Shown here piece after piece: positions 45,426-55,403 of a stretch of DNA of 64,000 nucleotides. The stretch comes from Chiridota heheva (lineage: Eukaryota > Echinodermata > Holothuroidea > Apodida > Chiridotidae). Under the pieces are notes generated by a model. That model searched no databases. It was not told the DNA's origin and saw only the letters and a program-made list of their open reading frames with translations. Within the stretch, counting starts at the first letter, position 1. Each line of letters begins with the position of its first letter. The stretch lies in contig JAIGNY010001689.1 in NCBI GenBank assembly GCA_020152595.1, positions 186,001 to 250,000 of the forward strand, in the 5' to 3' direction. A program made the position numbers and the translations under genes.

Positions 45426-48198
45426 TCATCCATCTCCCATCTCTCTTGGAATGGAGACCTTCTCACCGCAAAAAAAGACATCGTTGACCACCTCGCCGCC
45501 TCTTTCAGCAACATCTCGGCCTCGACCAACTACTCCAATGCTTTCAAAATCAAAAAGCTTGGATGAAGCCCGGAGAATCACTTTTCCTCTGACAACCCGA
45601 AAGCTACAACACCCCTCTCACCCTTTCTGAATTAAACCAAGCCATCAGCGACGCTGGCTGCACCTCCAAGGGCCCAGATAACATCCCCTATCAGTTTCTG
45701 AAACACCTCCCCATCAAAGCCACCACTACCCTACTCACCATCTTCAACCACATTTGGTCCTCACACTCCTTTCCCCTATCTGGAGGACAGCTATTGTCAT
45801 CCCCGTCCTTAAACCGGGAAGGATAGCACTGACCCACCAGCTACCGACCCATCGCCCTTACTTGCTGTCTCTGTAAAATTATGGAAAAGATCATTAATCA
45901 GAGACTAAACTGGTTCCTCGAGACCAACAGAATCCTCTCTCCTCACCAAAGCGGCTTCCAAAAACGTCGCAATACCTAGACCAGTTAATTACGCCGACAC
46001 CGCTATCCGGGAATCCTTTGCAAAAAGGAACACCTCATTGCCATATTTTTGACCTCGAGAAAGCTTTCGACACTACTTGGAAATACGGCATTACCCGAAA
46101 CTTCACACCATTGGCCTCAGAGGCCACCTCCCCATCTTTATTCAAAACTTCCTCTCACCCAGGCAGTTCCAAGTTCAGATGGCCACACCCTCTCCAAGTC
46201 ACCCCCAAGAAGAGGGCGTCCCCCAAGGCAGCATCCTCTCCCCACTCTCTTCAACCTGAGCATTAATGACATCGGGAATGACCTTGGCCCCAGCATCAAA
46301 CGTACCCTCACGTGGATGACTTCACCATCTTCTACTCCTCCCCTAGCTTTCCTATTGTTGAAAATAGGCTTCAAACCAGCCTCAATCAGCTGCAAGTCTG
46401 GAGCAACAATAACGGTTTTAGATTCTCCAAAGACAAGACAGTCTGCATGCACTTTTGTCATTTCAACAACCTCCACCCCAACCCGAACTTTGTGCTCAAT
46501 GGGAATCGCATCCCTAAAGTTGAAAACACAAAGTTCCTTGGTCTAACTCTAGACCCCAAGCTCACCTACAAGCCACACATCACCAACCTGAAACTAAAAT
46601 GCAATAGCTCCTCAACCTCCTCCGACTGCTCTCCAACACTACTTGGGGAGCGAACCGCTATGCTCTCCTCAAAATTTTCAGGCTCACCATTCGTGCCAAG
46701 CTTGACTATGGCAATATTGTTTACTGTGTCGCTCACAACTCATACCTCAACCACATTAACACCATCCAAAATGAAGCCCTCAGGCTTTGTCTAGGAGCCT
46801 ACAGGACCTCCCCAATCACTAGCCTTCATGTTGAAGCCAACTAACCCCTTTCTACTTAGATGTAAAAAGCTTAGCCTCTCCTATGCTTTTAGAGTCCTCA
46901 CCAACACTCAGAACCCTGTTTACAACCTCATTAGGTACCCCAATTTCTCCTCCCTCTTTGATAGGACTAAAACCCTATCGCCCCCTTCAGCTTACGCATT
47001 AAATCAGACCTCTTTCAACTTGGCATCAACCCCGCCACTCTCGGCACCTATTCCTGGCCCACTTTTCCGCCTTGGGCCACCCCCTTCCTTCTGTCCACCT
47101 AGACTCTCCACTTATAACAAAACTCAAACTCACCTAATCTCTTCATCAATCTCCACAACCAAATCAAAGACCAACTCTCAAATTACACACTCTATCTATA
47201 CTGATGGCTCCAAGGAAGGCAACAAGACAGCTGCTGCTGCCGTCATCCAAGACATCACCCTCAGTAGCAGACTTCCTGACCACTCATCCATCTTTTCAGC
47301 CGAGGCTAAGGCCATTCTCCTCGCCCTCAACTTTATTGAGTACTCTCCTCTTAGTCACTTTGCCATTTTCTCTGACTCAAAGGCTGTTCTTACTTCATTA
47401 CTCAATCTTAAATGGGATAACCTCACCTGCCACCTCCTCCTCCGGAAACTCTTTTCTCCCACCCTCTGCAGGAAAAGTGTTCTTTTCTTCTGGATACCCA
47501 GCCATGTTGGCATCCCTGGCAATGACAGGGCTGATACAGCCGCTAAGCTTGCCCTTAACCTCCTCCCTTCCCCTTTTCCCAAAACCCTCTCTGACATCAA
47601 ACCGCTTATCGCTTCTCTTGTTCGTGACCGCTGGCAAACCTTATGGAACTTCCAAATTGATAACAAACTCCATGTTATCCAGCCCACAATCCCGATCAAA
47701 TCCACCATCAACAACCTTTCTCGTGATCGACAACGTTCATATTACCCGCCTTAGAATTGGTCACACCCACCTCACTCACTCCCACCTCCTTATTGGTTCC
47801 CCCAACCCCTCTGTAACAATTGCCACTGCATCCTTACAATCCAACACGTTCTCCTTGCTTGCCCCTGTACAACCTTCCCAGAGCTTCTCTCGCTCCCCAC
47901 AACTCAATTGCTGAGTTCTTCCAAAAAAATCCTCCAGATAAAATAGTCTCCTTCCTTCAGCATGCATCCCTCTACAACCATATTTAATCCTCCTCTTCCA
48001 CCCCCTCTCTACTCTGTTTTTAGTTTTACCCATGCACCTCTCTCGATCACAGCTTTCTGGCTTTTGTTCTTGAATTTCTCTCATTCTTCCCCTGGTCTCT
48101 TTCCTTACTACCTCTAAAATGATCTGACCTCTCAGGCACAATTTGACCTTCGTTGTCGTGGTGCCGTTAAGACCTCATCAAACAAACAAACAAACAAA
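45426..48198 (+). mobile_element. LINE copy B, 5'-truncated, with target-site duplication
   Basis: Flanked by CTGGTCACATA at 45415-45425 and 48199-48209. It begins inside the reverse transcriptase, with EKAFDTTW (about 46053-46080), PQGSILSPL (about 46219-46245) and VDDF (about 46312). RNase H follows at 46828-47754 and the 3' end is GTCGTGGTGCCGTTAAG then ATCAAACAAACAAAC. Several frameshifts in the RT part. Confidence 0.9.
46828..47754 (+). pseudogene. RNase H part of LINE copy B
   Basis: An open 308-codon frame, not a host gene. It holds the four expected RNase H acidic positions in context: YTDGSKEGNK, SAEAKAILLAL, SDSKAVLTSLL and WIPSHVGIPGNDRADTAAK. The upstream RT frames are broken, so the element as a whole is dead. 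The following CCHC segment continues in another frame (47760-47880). Confidence 0.85.
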
Positions 48199-48400
48199 CT
48201 GGTCACATAACCTGATTCTAACGCACTTCAAACCGACCTTAAAAATATAGTAACCAGCTCAGCCCTGACCTCCATGATACCTCTACTAACCCTCACTTAA
48301 CATTCCAAAGGGGAGGGGAGGCGGGCCGGGATGCATGGAGGGTAAGTATAATTCTCGAGGGTAAGTATAATTCTCGTAAATATCCCTGTTACGCTTAGCG

Positions 48401-51400
48401 GGATCAATTTACTTCAAGTTATACCTTACCTTCCATGCTATAAATATGCAATCAGATTGCAACTGAGGATCGGAAGGAAAAAAGTTCAGGTCAAAGCTCA
48501 ATTTTCTAAAGGCTGGTACCTAAAACTGGTACTAGATTTATCCTACTTAAGGGACTAGATTCCTTCTCCTCTTAAAGACGAAAGCCCTCTGAGTGGGAAG
48601 TACCAAAAAATAGTACACCACTTCTAGTCATAGTCAAACAGAACAAGGCACTATTCGTTAACAGTAACTGATGCAAACGTCGCATGAACCTGATTTAGAA
48701 ACTCGGAAAACATGCCAATCGGAAGAGCATTTGGACAAGATATGAACATCATAGTAGTGTCTACAATAGCGCCACAAAACTCACCGAGCTGGTCCACGGG
48801 ACCGAATCGGGTAGTAAAACACGATTGGAAATGAAGCGTTTACTAGCTAAAACGAATTGAAGAATTCCCGGACTGAGGGAGAAAAAATCTGTTAGCGCGT
48901 AACTTCATAAGAGCAAAAGTTAGCGGAGTAACACAAACTTTGTAAAGTAAGTCAAGCAAAAACACGGGGAAAATACCGTGGTGTGCGTTTTCCCGAACGG
49001 AGGCACGAAAAATCCAGTGAAAGGGGTCATGCCTTGAACCCGAGTGCATACCCTGGCTGTTCCATAAACAGTGTCAACTACTTTCCGGACGATCCATCGG
49101 AGGAAAATGTCTTGCGACACAGTACGATGAGATTTCCATGTATCTTTCCAGTGGTCACGAATCAATGCCCGTTGACCCAACTGGAAACTTTGGTGGATGG
49201 CTGCAAGCTATCCTAGAGCCCATGGCTGAACCAAGTCTGAGAGAGGGTCCCCCAAAACAGGAAAGGGGGCGGGGGCAGTGAAAAACTCCTCAGAAAAGCC
49301 TTGCTAAGCCAAGGATCGGTGGACAAAGGCCACACAGTCAAATGAAGTGCTCTGGGACTGGTGCAGTTTGCCGGAGCCCGGGAAAGAGACAAAAGTCGTC
49401 CACAAGCCTCTGGTCAAGTGGGCGCTATCGGTTGTATGTCGCCTTGCTTAGCATTCGCAGTACCAGGGTGAAAGACGAGAAACGTAACTTACACAGTGAG
49501 TCTCTTTGAAAAGTAAATGCGTCGACCCCGAAACCCGGGGTCAGGAGATAGGACACAAAGAATCGATAGCTTGCGATCTTCCATGGACGCGAACAGACCT
49601 ACGTTTGGGGGGACCCGTCCGATGGACCCGCCACGGACCCGTCTGATGGACCCGCCACGGACCTGTCCGATGGACCCGCCACGGACCCATCCGATGGACC
49701 AGAGCGATGGACCCGCCACGGACCCTTGTGATGGACCCGCCACGGACACGTCTGATGGACCCACCAGGGACCCGCCACGGACCCGTTCGATGGACCACCA
49801 CAGACCCTTTCGATGGACCCGCCACAGAGCCGTGAACACGGGCCATGGAGCCGTCTGATGGATCTGTACGGAACTCTCACGGACCCGTGAACACAGGCAG
49901 TGGAGCCATCCGATGGACCTGTACGGGGGCCGTCACAGACCCGTGAACAATGACCGTGGAGCCGTATGGAGCCGTGCCCGTATGGACCCGTAAAAGTATT
50001 GTAATGGCTCAACAGCAAGCTATAAAATTACTTATGACTCACTTATTACCTCTTTGGGCAACGCCTTTTAGTGGCCCTACCGGTCCCTACACGGAACCGT
50101 GGTCCACAGCGGTGTACAAAGGAGTTACCCACTAACAATATGCGACTCAGTGCATCGAGAAGGGGGCGCTAGTGGTTTATTTTAAGTGACGTTTAGGACG
50201 CCACTTAGCTGATCAAAATAGACTCGGTTAACTTATGTCCGATAGACCGCACCCGTGGCCCTGCCAACTCAGTAGCGTCGAGTCAGAGGCCTCCAGGGGG
50301 TGAATCAGGTAAAAGTTAACAAAGTAAATTACTAACACAGACCTCCACAGCTCAGTAGCGTTGAGTCAGTGGTCATGGCGTTAGCAGAAACCCTGAGACT
50401 TTAATGATTTCTATCGCCTCTTGGCGTTTTGAAAAAATATAAATATATATATACAAATTATATATATGCTTACACCAAGGCTCCCCTATGGGGATGTACT
50501 TACGACCCTTACGCGGGTGAGACGGGTCTGCTGGAGACATCAAACATAGTGAGGCAAGCCACATCAATCTAGTAAATTGACAAATTTTATCAGAATTTTT
50601 TTTTTTTTTTTTTTTTAACCCGAGAAAATGCACAAAGGGTAAATTTTTAAAATCGCAGGGGTAGCGTGGAAAACACGAACCACTTTGTAACCTGGTGTGT
50701 GTGGAGATAAAAGAAAAGATTAGACCTCCTGAAAAGAAAAAGGAAATCAGGGAGACCCCTCAAGGTCTCTCCAACACCCCAAAATTCAAGCTTGAAAATT
50801 AAAAACTATGTCTTGATTATACGCAAGAAAGACGAACACACGACGTGTACTGGTAATGTTAAATAAAATATAGGCTCTCTTGTAACAACTGTAGCTCCTT
50901 GGAGCTGTAAGAAGCCAACTCCTCGAACACCCTGTGGTGACGTCGACTCAATACGCATGCTTCAGCATCGATAGAAGAAGTCGGCCTTATGCATACAAGA
51001 ACCTGTACTGAAGATATCCTAAGATGTTAATATAACGCTGAGGCTCTTCTCATGGAAGGGCGCGCCGAGGGTTAAAAAGACTTAAACCCAGGGGCAAAAG
51101 GTCCACTAAACAGGCACACTGGGTGCTCTAGGGAATTAAAACAGCCGCCACGAGAGTGGGACTATCTTGAACTAGCCACCCGTTTTGTATGGATGGAAGC
51201 AAAAACACTCTTATCCTAAGTGTAGGCTTTATAGGAAAGTCCTGCGAGTCGGACCGAAGAATTCCCGGTCCCATGGCTACCTTGTCTTACCTCAGAAGAC
51301 TTAAAAGGATAGCAAAAAAGGCCGAACAGCATACAAACCTGCCTGGTAGAAGCTGTAAAGGAGAAAATTGTTAGAAAAGGTTAAAAAAATTATAAAGAAA

Positions 51401-51592
51401 AATTTAGACCAGTTCCAGCGATGTTGTGGAAACAATGCGCTGAAAAGAAGTGAGGATTAGTAGAGGTATTATGGAGGTTAGGGCTTGGTTGGTAACTACG
51501 TTTTTAAGGTCGTTTAGAAGTGCGTTAAAATCAGGTCATGTGACCAGATTGCATATTTATAGCATGAAAGGTAAGGTATTACTTAAAGTAGA
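48401..51592. mobile_element. Inverted-repeat element 2 (about 3.2 kb, non-coding)
   Basis: Left arm TTACTTCAAGTTATACCTTA / CCTTCCATGCTATAAATATG / CAATC; right arm (51447-51592) carries GATTGCATATTTATAGCATG / AAAGGTAAGGTATTACTTAA, the inverted form. The right arm extends inward to match the interior of element 1 for over 140 bp. The interior is less AT-rich than the surroundings, has the 24-bp minisatellite and a repeated CTCAGTAGCGTCGAGTCAG motif (about 50268 and 50349), and shows no transposase frame. Confidence 0.65.
49612..49990. repeat. 24-bp minisatellite (GATGGACCCGCCACGGACCC)
   Basis: The period is 24 bp in the clean part (49621-49800), then it degrades into GATGGACCTGTACGG and CACGGACCCGTGAAC variants. 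Very GC-rich for this window. Open frames on both strands follow from the eight-codon period. Confidence 0.85.
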
Positions 51593-51954
51593 TATAGTTC
51601 TTATTCAGGGGTGCCTACGAAAGTAGAAATGCACCACTTTTTAAGCCCAAAGTTTCTTCCTACTAAGCACCCATGCTCTGGGGTCGTGTATAGTGTGTTA
51701 TTCAAATTCCATAGTGTCAACTGGTTCTTTACTAGCCCCACAATAACCACCACAAGAACATTGTGAGCATCAGATGCACAATAAGCAAATGGTGTAACAA
51801 AAAGTCTTCAAATTATTCAAATGAATTATGTCATCAGTCAAAAAATGTTGGATGGGTGTTTGTTAGAGCAGGGGCAGGCACTTATTACTTGGAATACAGT
51901 ATTCTATCAATCTAAAATAATACGCCCTTAACTTCCTGTTTCTTTTTTTTCTAG

Positions 51955-52883
51955 CATTCAGGTACAAACCCCCCAAACCACAACCAAAGCGAAGAAAACA
52001 GAGGAGGTGGCGAAACAGCAGAAAGCCCTGGTCAGACGCTGAGAAAAATGCAGTGTTTTCATCCCTTGGAAAATACATCAAAGAAGGGATCTATCCAGGC
52101 AAAAAGATTCTTGAAAAAGCACTTGCTGAAAATTCTGCCTTATCCAGAAGAACTTGGAAAACTCTGAAATCATTTATTAAAAATATTTTTTATACAAGGC
52201 CTGGGGAAAGGTTAAATTTACCGCTTCAGGGAGAAACCTCACTGCTGAAAGGTAGTGATTGGATTAACAACATGAGTAACTCTAAGTCATTTCAGGGTCA
52301 GGAGGGACAAGATCATGTAGGTGAGGCTCAGGGTGATTTAGGTCAATGTCAAGATGATGTAGGTCAGGGTCAAGATGACACAGACCTGGTTCATGATAAT
52401 GTAAGTGAGGGTCAAGAGGATGTAGGTGTTAGTCAGGATAATGTAGGTCAAGATGATGCAGGCCTGAGTCATGATAATGTAGGTCTGTGTCATTTCGACC
52501 CTGACGTACATCATGATGTAGGTTGGCATCAGGATGATGTAGGCGAGGGCCAGGATGATGTCGGTGATGGTCAAGATGTTATTGGTATGGGTCAAGATGA
52601 TACAGATCAGGTTCAAGATGATGTAGGTCAGGGTCAAGATGATGTAGCTCAGGTTCAAGATGATGTAGCTCAGGTTCAAGATGATGTAGGTCAGGGTCAA
52701 GATGTAACTCAGGGTCAAGATGTAACTCAGGGTCAAGATGTAACTCAGGGTCAGGATGATGCCCAGGATGAAAAAGGTGAGGGTCAAGGTTATATAGGTA
52801 TGGATCAGGATAATGTAGGTCACAATCAAGATGATGTAGGTCAAGGTCTGGATGATGCAGATCAAAATTTAGACAACACTTGA
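51955..52883 (+). CDS. Gene 1, last exon: Myb/SANT-like domain 2 and acidic repeat tail
   Basis: Acceptor TTTTTTTTCTAG, phase 1, stop TGA at 52881-52883 (309 complete codons including the stop). A basic start (PKPQPKRRKQRRWR) leads to PWSDAEKNAVFSSLGKYI, IYPGKKILEKAL and LSRRTWKTLKSFIKNIF, aligned residue for residue with the exon at 33644. From about 52330 the rest is built of variants of the seven-residue unit GQDDVGQ (also GQDVTQ, VQDDVAQ), giving a highly acidic tail. The tail is coded by a 21-bp repeat that keeps its frame. Because a stop ends the frame, I take this as the terminal exon. Confidence 0.85.
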
Positions 52884-53450
52884 AAAGAAAAAGTCAAGTA
52901 AACTTGATGAAATGTTTTGCAGGCCGAGTTTAAAAAATCTTCAGGTTAGAAGAAAAGTTTTACAGGCTTAAAGAAAGAATTGGTAGTCCAGGGCGAGGGT
53001 GTAAGATGCCAGACTAACGGTATGTGGGCCAAGGTAAAGTTCAGATACAAGTTTGGAAGGCAGAAAGAAAGGCCAATATGAAGGCCAAAGTAAAGATGCA
53101 TGAGGCCAGACTTGGAGTAGAAATTTTGCAGACTAATTAAAGTGTTTCTGGTAAACTTGGTAATGGTTCTACAGGTTAGATGAACAGTTTTTTCAGGCCC
53201 CAAAAAAACATTTGTAAGTGAAGGTATAAGAGTTCAGCTTGAATGTATTTGCAGATTGGAGTGAAAGGTTTTTCTGGTCGTTATAAGGTTTCTGAAAGTT
53301 GGGGTAATAATTTTGCAGGCCGTAGAGAAAGGATAATCAGCTGGTAAAGGCCATAATAAGGATGATAAAATGATTGTCAGATTGGAATAGAAGGTTTGTC
53401 TCATAAAGTTCATGTTATTAAAGATCAGTGGAGGAGGTTTGCAATGACAG
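52884..53450. other. 3' region of gene 1, degenerate TTTTGCAGGCC repeats
   Basis: Loose repeats containing TTTTGCAGGCC, TTCTACAGGTTAGA and similar, resuming at 54609-54690 on the other side of LINE copy C. Probably 3' UTR or downstream sequence. Confidence 0.45.
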
Positions 53451-53465
53451 AAAAGTATTAGGTTT

Positions 53466-54593
53466 GTTTGTTTGATGAGGGCTTAACGGCACCACGACAA
53501 CGAGGGTCAAAATGTGCCTGAGAGGTAAGATCATTCTGGAGGTAGGAAGGAAATAAAACAGGGAGATTGAGAGAAATATGAGAACTAAAAGTCAGAAACC
53601 TGGGATCGAGAGAGGAGGTACATGGGTGAAAAAACAAAGTAGAGAGAGTGGGGTGGGAGAGGAAAACTAAATATGCTTGTAGAGGGAAGCATGATGAGGG
53701 AAGGAGATAATTTTATCTGTGGGATTTTTTTAGAAAAACTCGGCAATTGAGTTGTGGGGAGCGAGGGAACCTCTGGGAAGGTTGTAAGGGGGCAAGCAAG
53801 GAGAACGTGGTGGACTGTGAGGGTGCAAGCAAAGAGAACGTGATGGACTGTAAGGGTGCAATGGCAATTGTTGCAGAGGGGTTGGGGAGCCAATAAGGAG
53901 GTGGGAGTGAGTGAGGTGGGTGTGACCTATTCTAAGACGGGTAATATGAATGTTGTCGACACGAGAGAAGTGGATGATGGGTTTGATCGAAATGGTGGAC
54001 TGGATGACGTGGAGTTTATCAATTTGAGTCCCATGAGATTTGTCAGCGGTCATGAACAAGGGAAGCGATAAGGGGTTTGATGTCAGAAAGGGTTTTGGGT
54101 AAGGGGGAAGTTGAGGGCAAGCTTAGCGGCTGCATCAGCCCTGTCACTGCCAGGGATGCCAACATGGCTGGGTATCCAGAAGAAAATGATACTTTTCCTG
54201 CAGAGGGTGGGCGAAAGGAGTTTTCGTTGGAGATGGGATGTGGAGTTATCTCATTTAAGATTAAGTAAAGAAGTAAGGACAGGCTTGGAGTCGGAGAAGA
54301 TGGCAAAGTGGCTGAGCGGAGGGTACTCCATAAAGTTGAGGGCAAGGAGGATGGCCTTTGCCTCGGCTGAAAAGATGGACGAGTAATCGGGAAGCCTGCT
54401 ACTAAGGGTAATGTCTTGGATGACATCAGCAGCAGCTTTCTTGTCGCCTTCCTTGTAGCCATCAGTATAGATGGAGGTGTAGTTTGAGAGTTGGTCTTTG
54501 ATTAGGTTGTGGAGATTGATGAAGAGGTTAGGTTAGGTTTGGGTTTTGTGATGAGTGGAGTGGCCTAGGTGGATAGAAGGGAGGGGGTGGCCC
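53466..54593 (-). mobile_element. LINE copy C, minus strand, with target-site duplication
   Basis: Flanked by AAAAGTATTAGGTTT at 53451-53465 and 54594-54608. On the minus strand it encodes the end of RNase H (FSDSK, WIPSHVGIPGSDRADAAAK) and a CCHC knuckle (CNNCHCTLTVHHVLFAC), then the shared 3' end. The LTVHHVLFAC segment is duplicated within it. Strongly 5'-truncated. Confidence 0.9.
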
Positions 54594-54994
54594 AAAAGTA
54601 TTAGGTTTTGCAAACAAGAGTAAACATTCCATAGGCCAGAGTAAAAGTTTTGTAGGCTACAGGTTTTGCAGCCCAGAGTAAAGGTTAAAAGACATTTATA
54701 GACAATATTAGCAAAAATACTCTAAAATACATTAAATACCATGAAAGTAGCAAAAATTGCAATCAAAATCTCTTAAAAATTGACAATTTTACAGTGAGTT
54801 CTGATGAAGTTTCCAACACATGCTAAGTTTGTGGTGTATGATCAGACGAAAAACAATATTTATGTGATTCTTTTACATTCTTTCCTTTTATTTCCATCAC
54901 TTAAAATTATGACAAAGTCTAAACTTGCTTCAAGTTGTTTAATCTTGATCTTCATTTGGTATGGCGAGTATGTTCTGACCAAATTCTGGTACCA

Positions 54995-55000
54995 AATAAA
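54995..55000 (+). terminator. Candidate poly(A) signal of gene 1
   Basis: AATAAA in ACCAAATAAATTTG, first good hexamer on the + strand after the last exon outside LINE copy C, about 320 nt before the next candidate gene. Confidence 0.3.
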
Positions 55001-55324
55001 TTTGTCATGAACAGCCAAGGCTTGTTCTGGTTGCATGACTTTTTGTTGAAATGATTAGGACTTGTTGAGATGGGGCAAGATATCTTAGTACTATCATTTT
55101 GGATCAGTTGATTGATCTTTTGGGGAAGCAATGCAATAATTATAGATTCAATACAAACTTGTATTTGACGTTCATAGATGCACTGTAGGAGGACACTGGA
55201 AAGTAATTCTATAAGGACATTTCTCTCTACTTTCGAGGTTTTTTAAGGAAAGAATCATGCACTTGAAACATGAATACATTGAACAGTAAATACATTTTTC
55301 AAAAGCAATGTTTTTGTTTTTCAC

Positions 55325-55403
55325 ATGGTTGGTGCCACGTCACTTCCGGGATCAGACTTTATTTACTGGATTGAAAACAAAGCTTTGCGCATTGCGGCGA
55401 ACG
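55325..55403 (+). CDS. Gene 2, exon 1 (unrecognised small gene)
   Basis: ATG at 55325 opens MVGATSLPGSDFIYW, IENKALRIAAN up to donor AACG|GTAAGT, phase 1. The donor is close to consensus and the phase fits the exon at 58938. Joined, the product is about 109 residues with an N-terminal part that looks globular and a Cys-containing C-terminal part. I do not recognise the family. Other exons may lie between. It could also be an alternative 3' end of gene 1, as the phase is the same. Confidence 0.45.
55335..55350. promoter_or_regulatory. CRE-like plus ETS-like motif
   Basis: CACGTCA (55336-55342, complement TGACGTG) touches ACTTCCGG (55342-55349). This pair is frequent at housekeeping promoters. 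It overlaps the putative first codons of gene 2, so either it works from downstream of the start site or the true start is further 3'. Confidence 0.3.

Larger units (their letters stand above)
45352..48400. mobile_element. Inverted-repeat element 1, split by LINE copy B
   Basis: Left end CGCTAAGCGTA...GTATTTACGTGAGTTATACT and right end AGTATAATTCTCGTAAATAT...TACGCTTAGCG are inverted complements. Without the LINE the element is only about 270 bp. The left interior (TGCTATAAATATGCAATC, then CCTGATTCTAACGCACTTC) is shared, inverted, with the right arm of element 2. Confidence 0.75.

Noticed and set aside
46049-46794. Frames of 160-165 codons
   Set aside because: The 46312 frame is the RT after the VDDF motif; the overlapping 46049 frame is mostly out of phase.
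49489-50018. Frames of 101-139 codons with Gly/Ser/Val or Asp/Pro/Arg periodicity
   Set aside because: Shadow of the 24-bp GC-rich minisatellite inside element 2.
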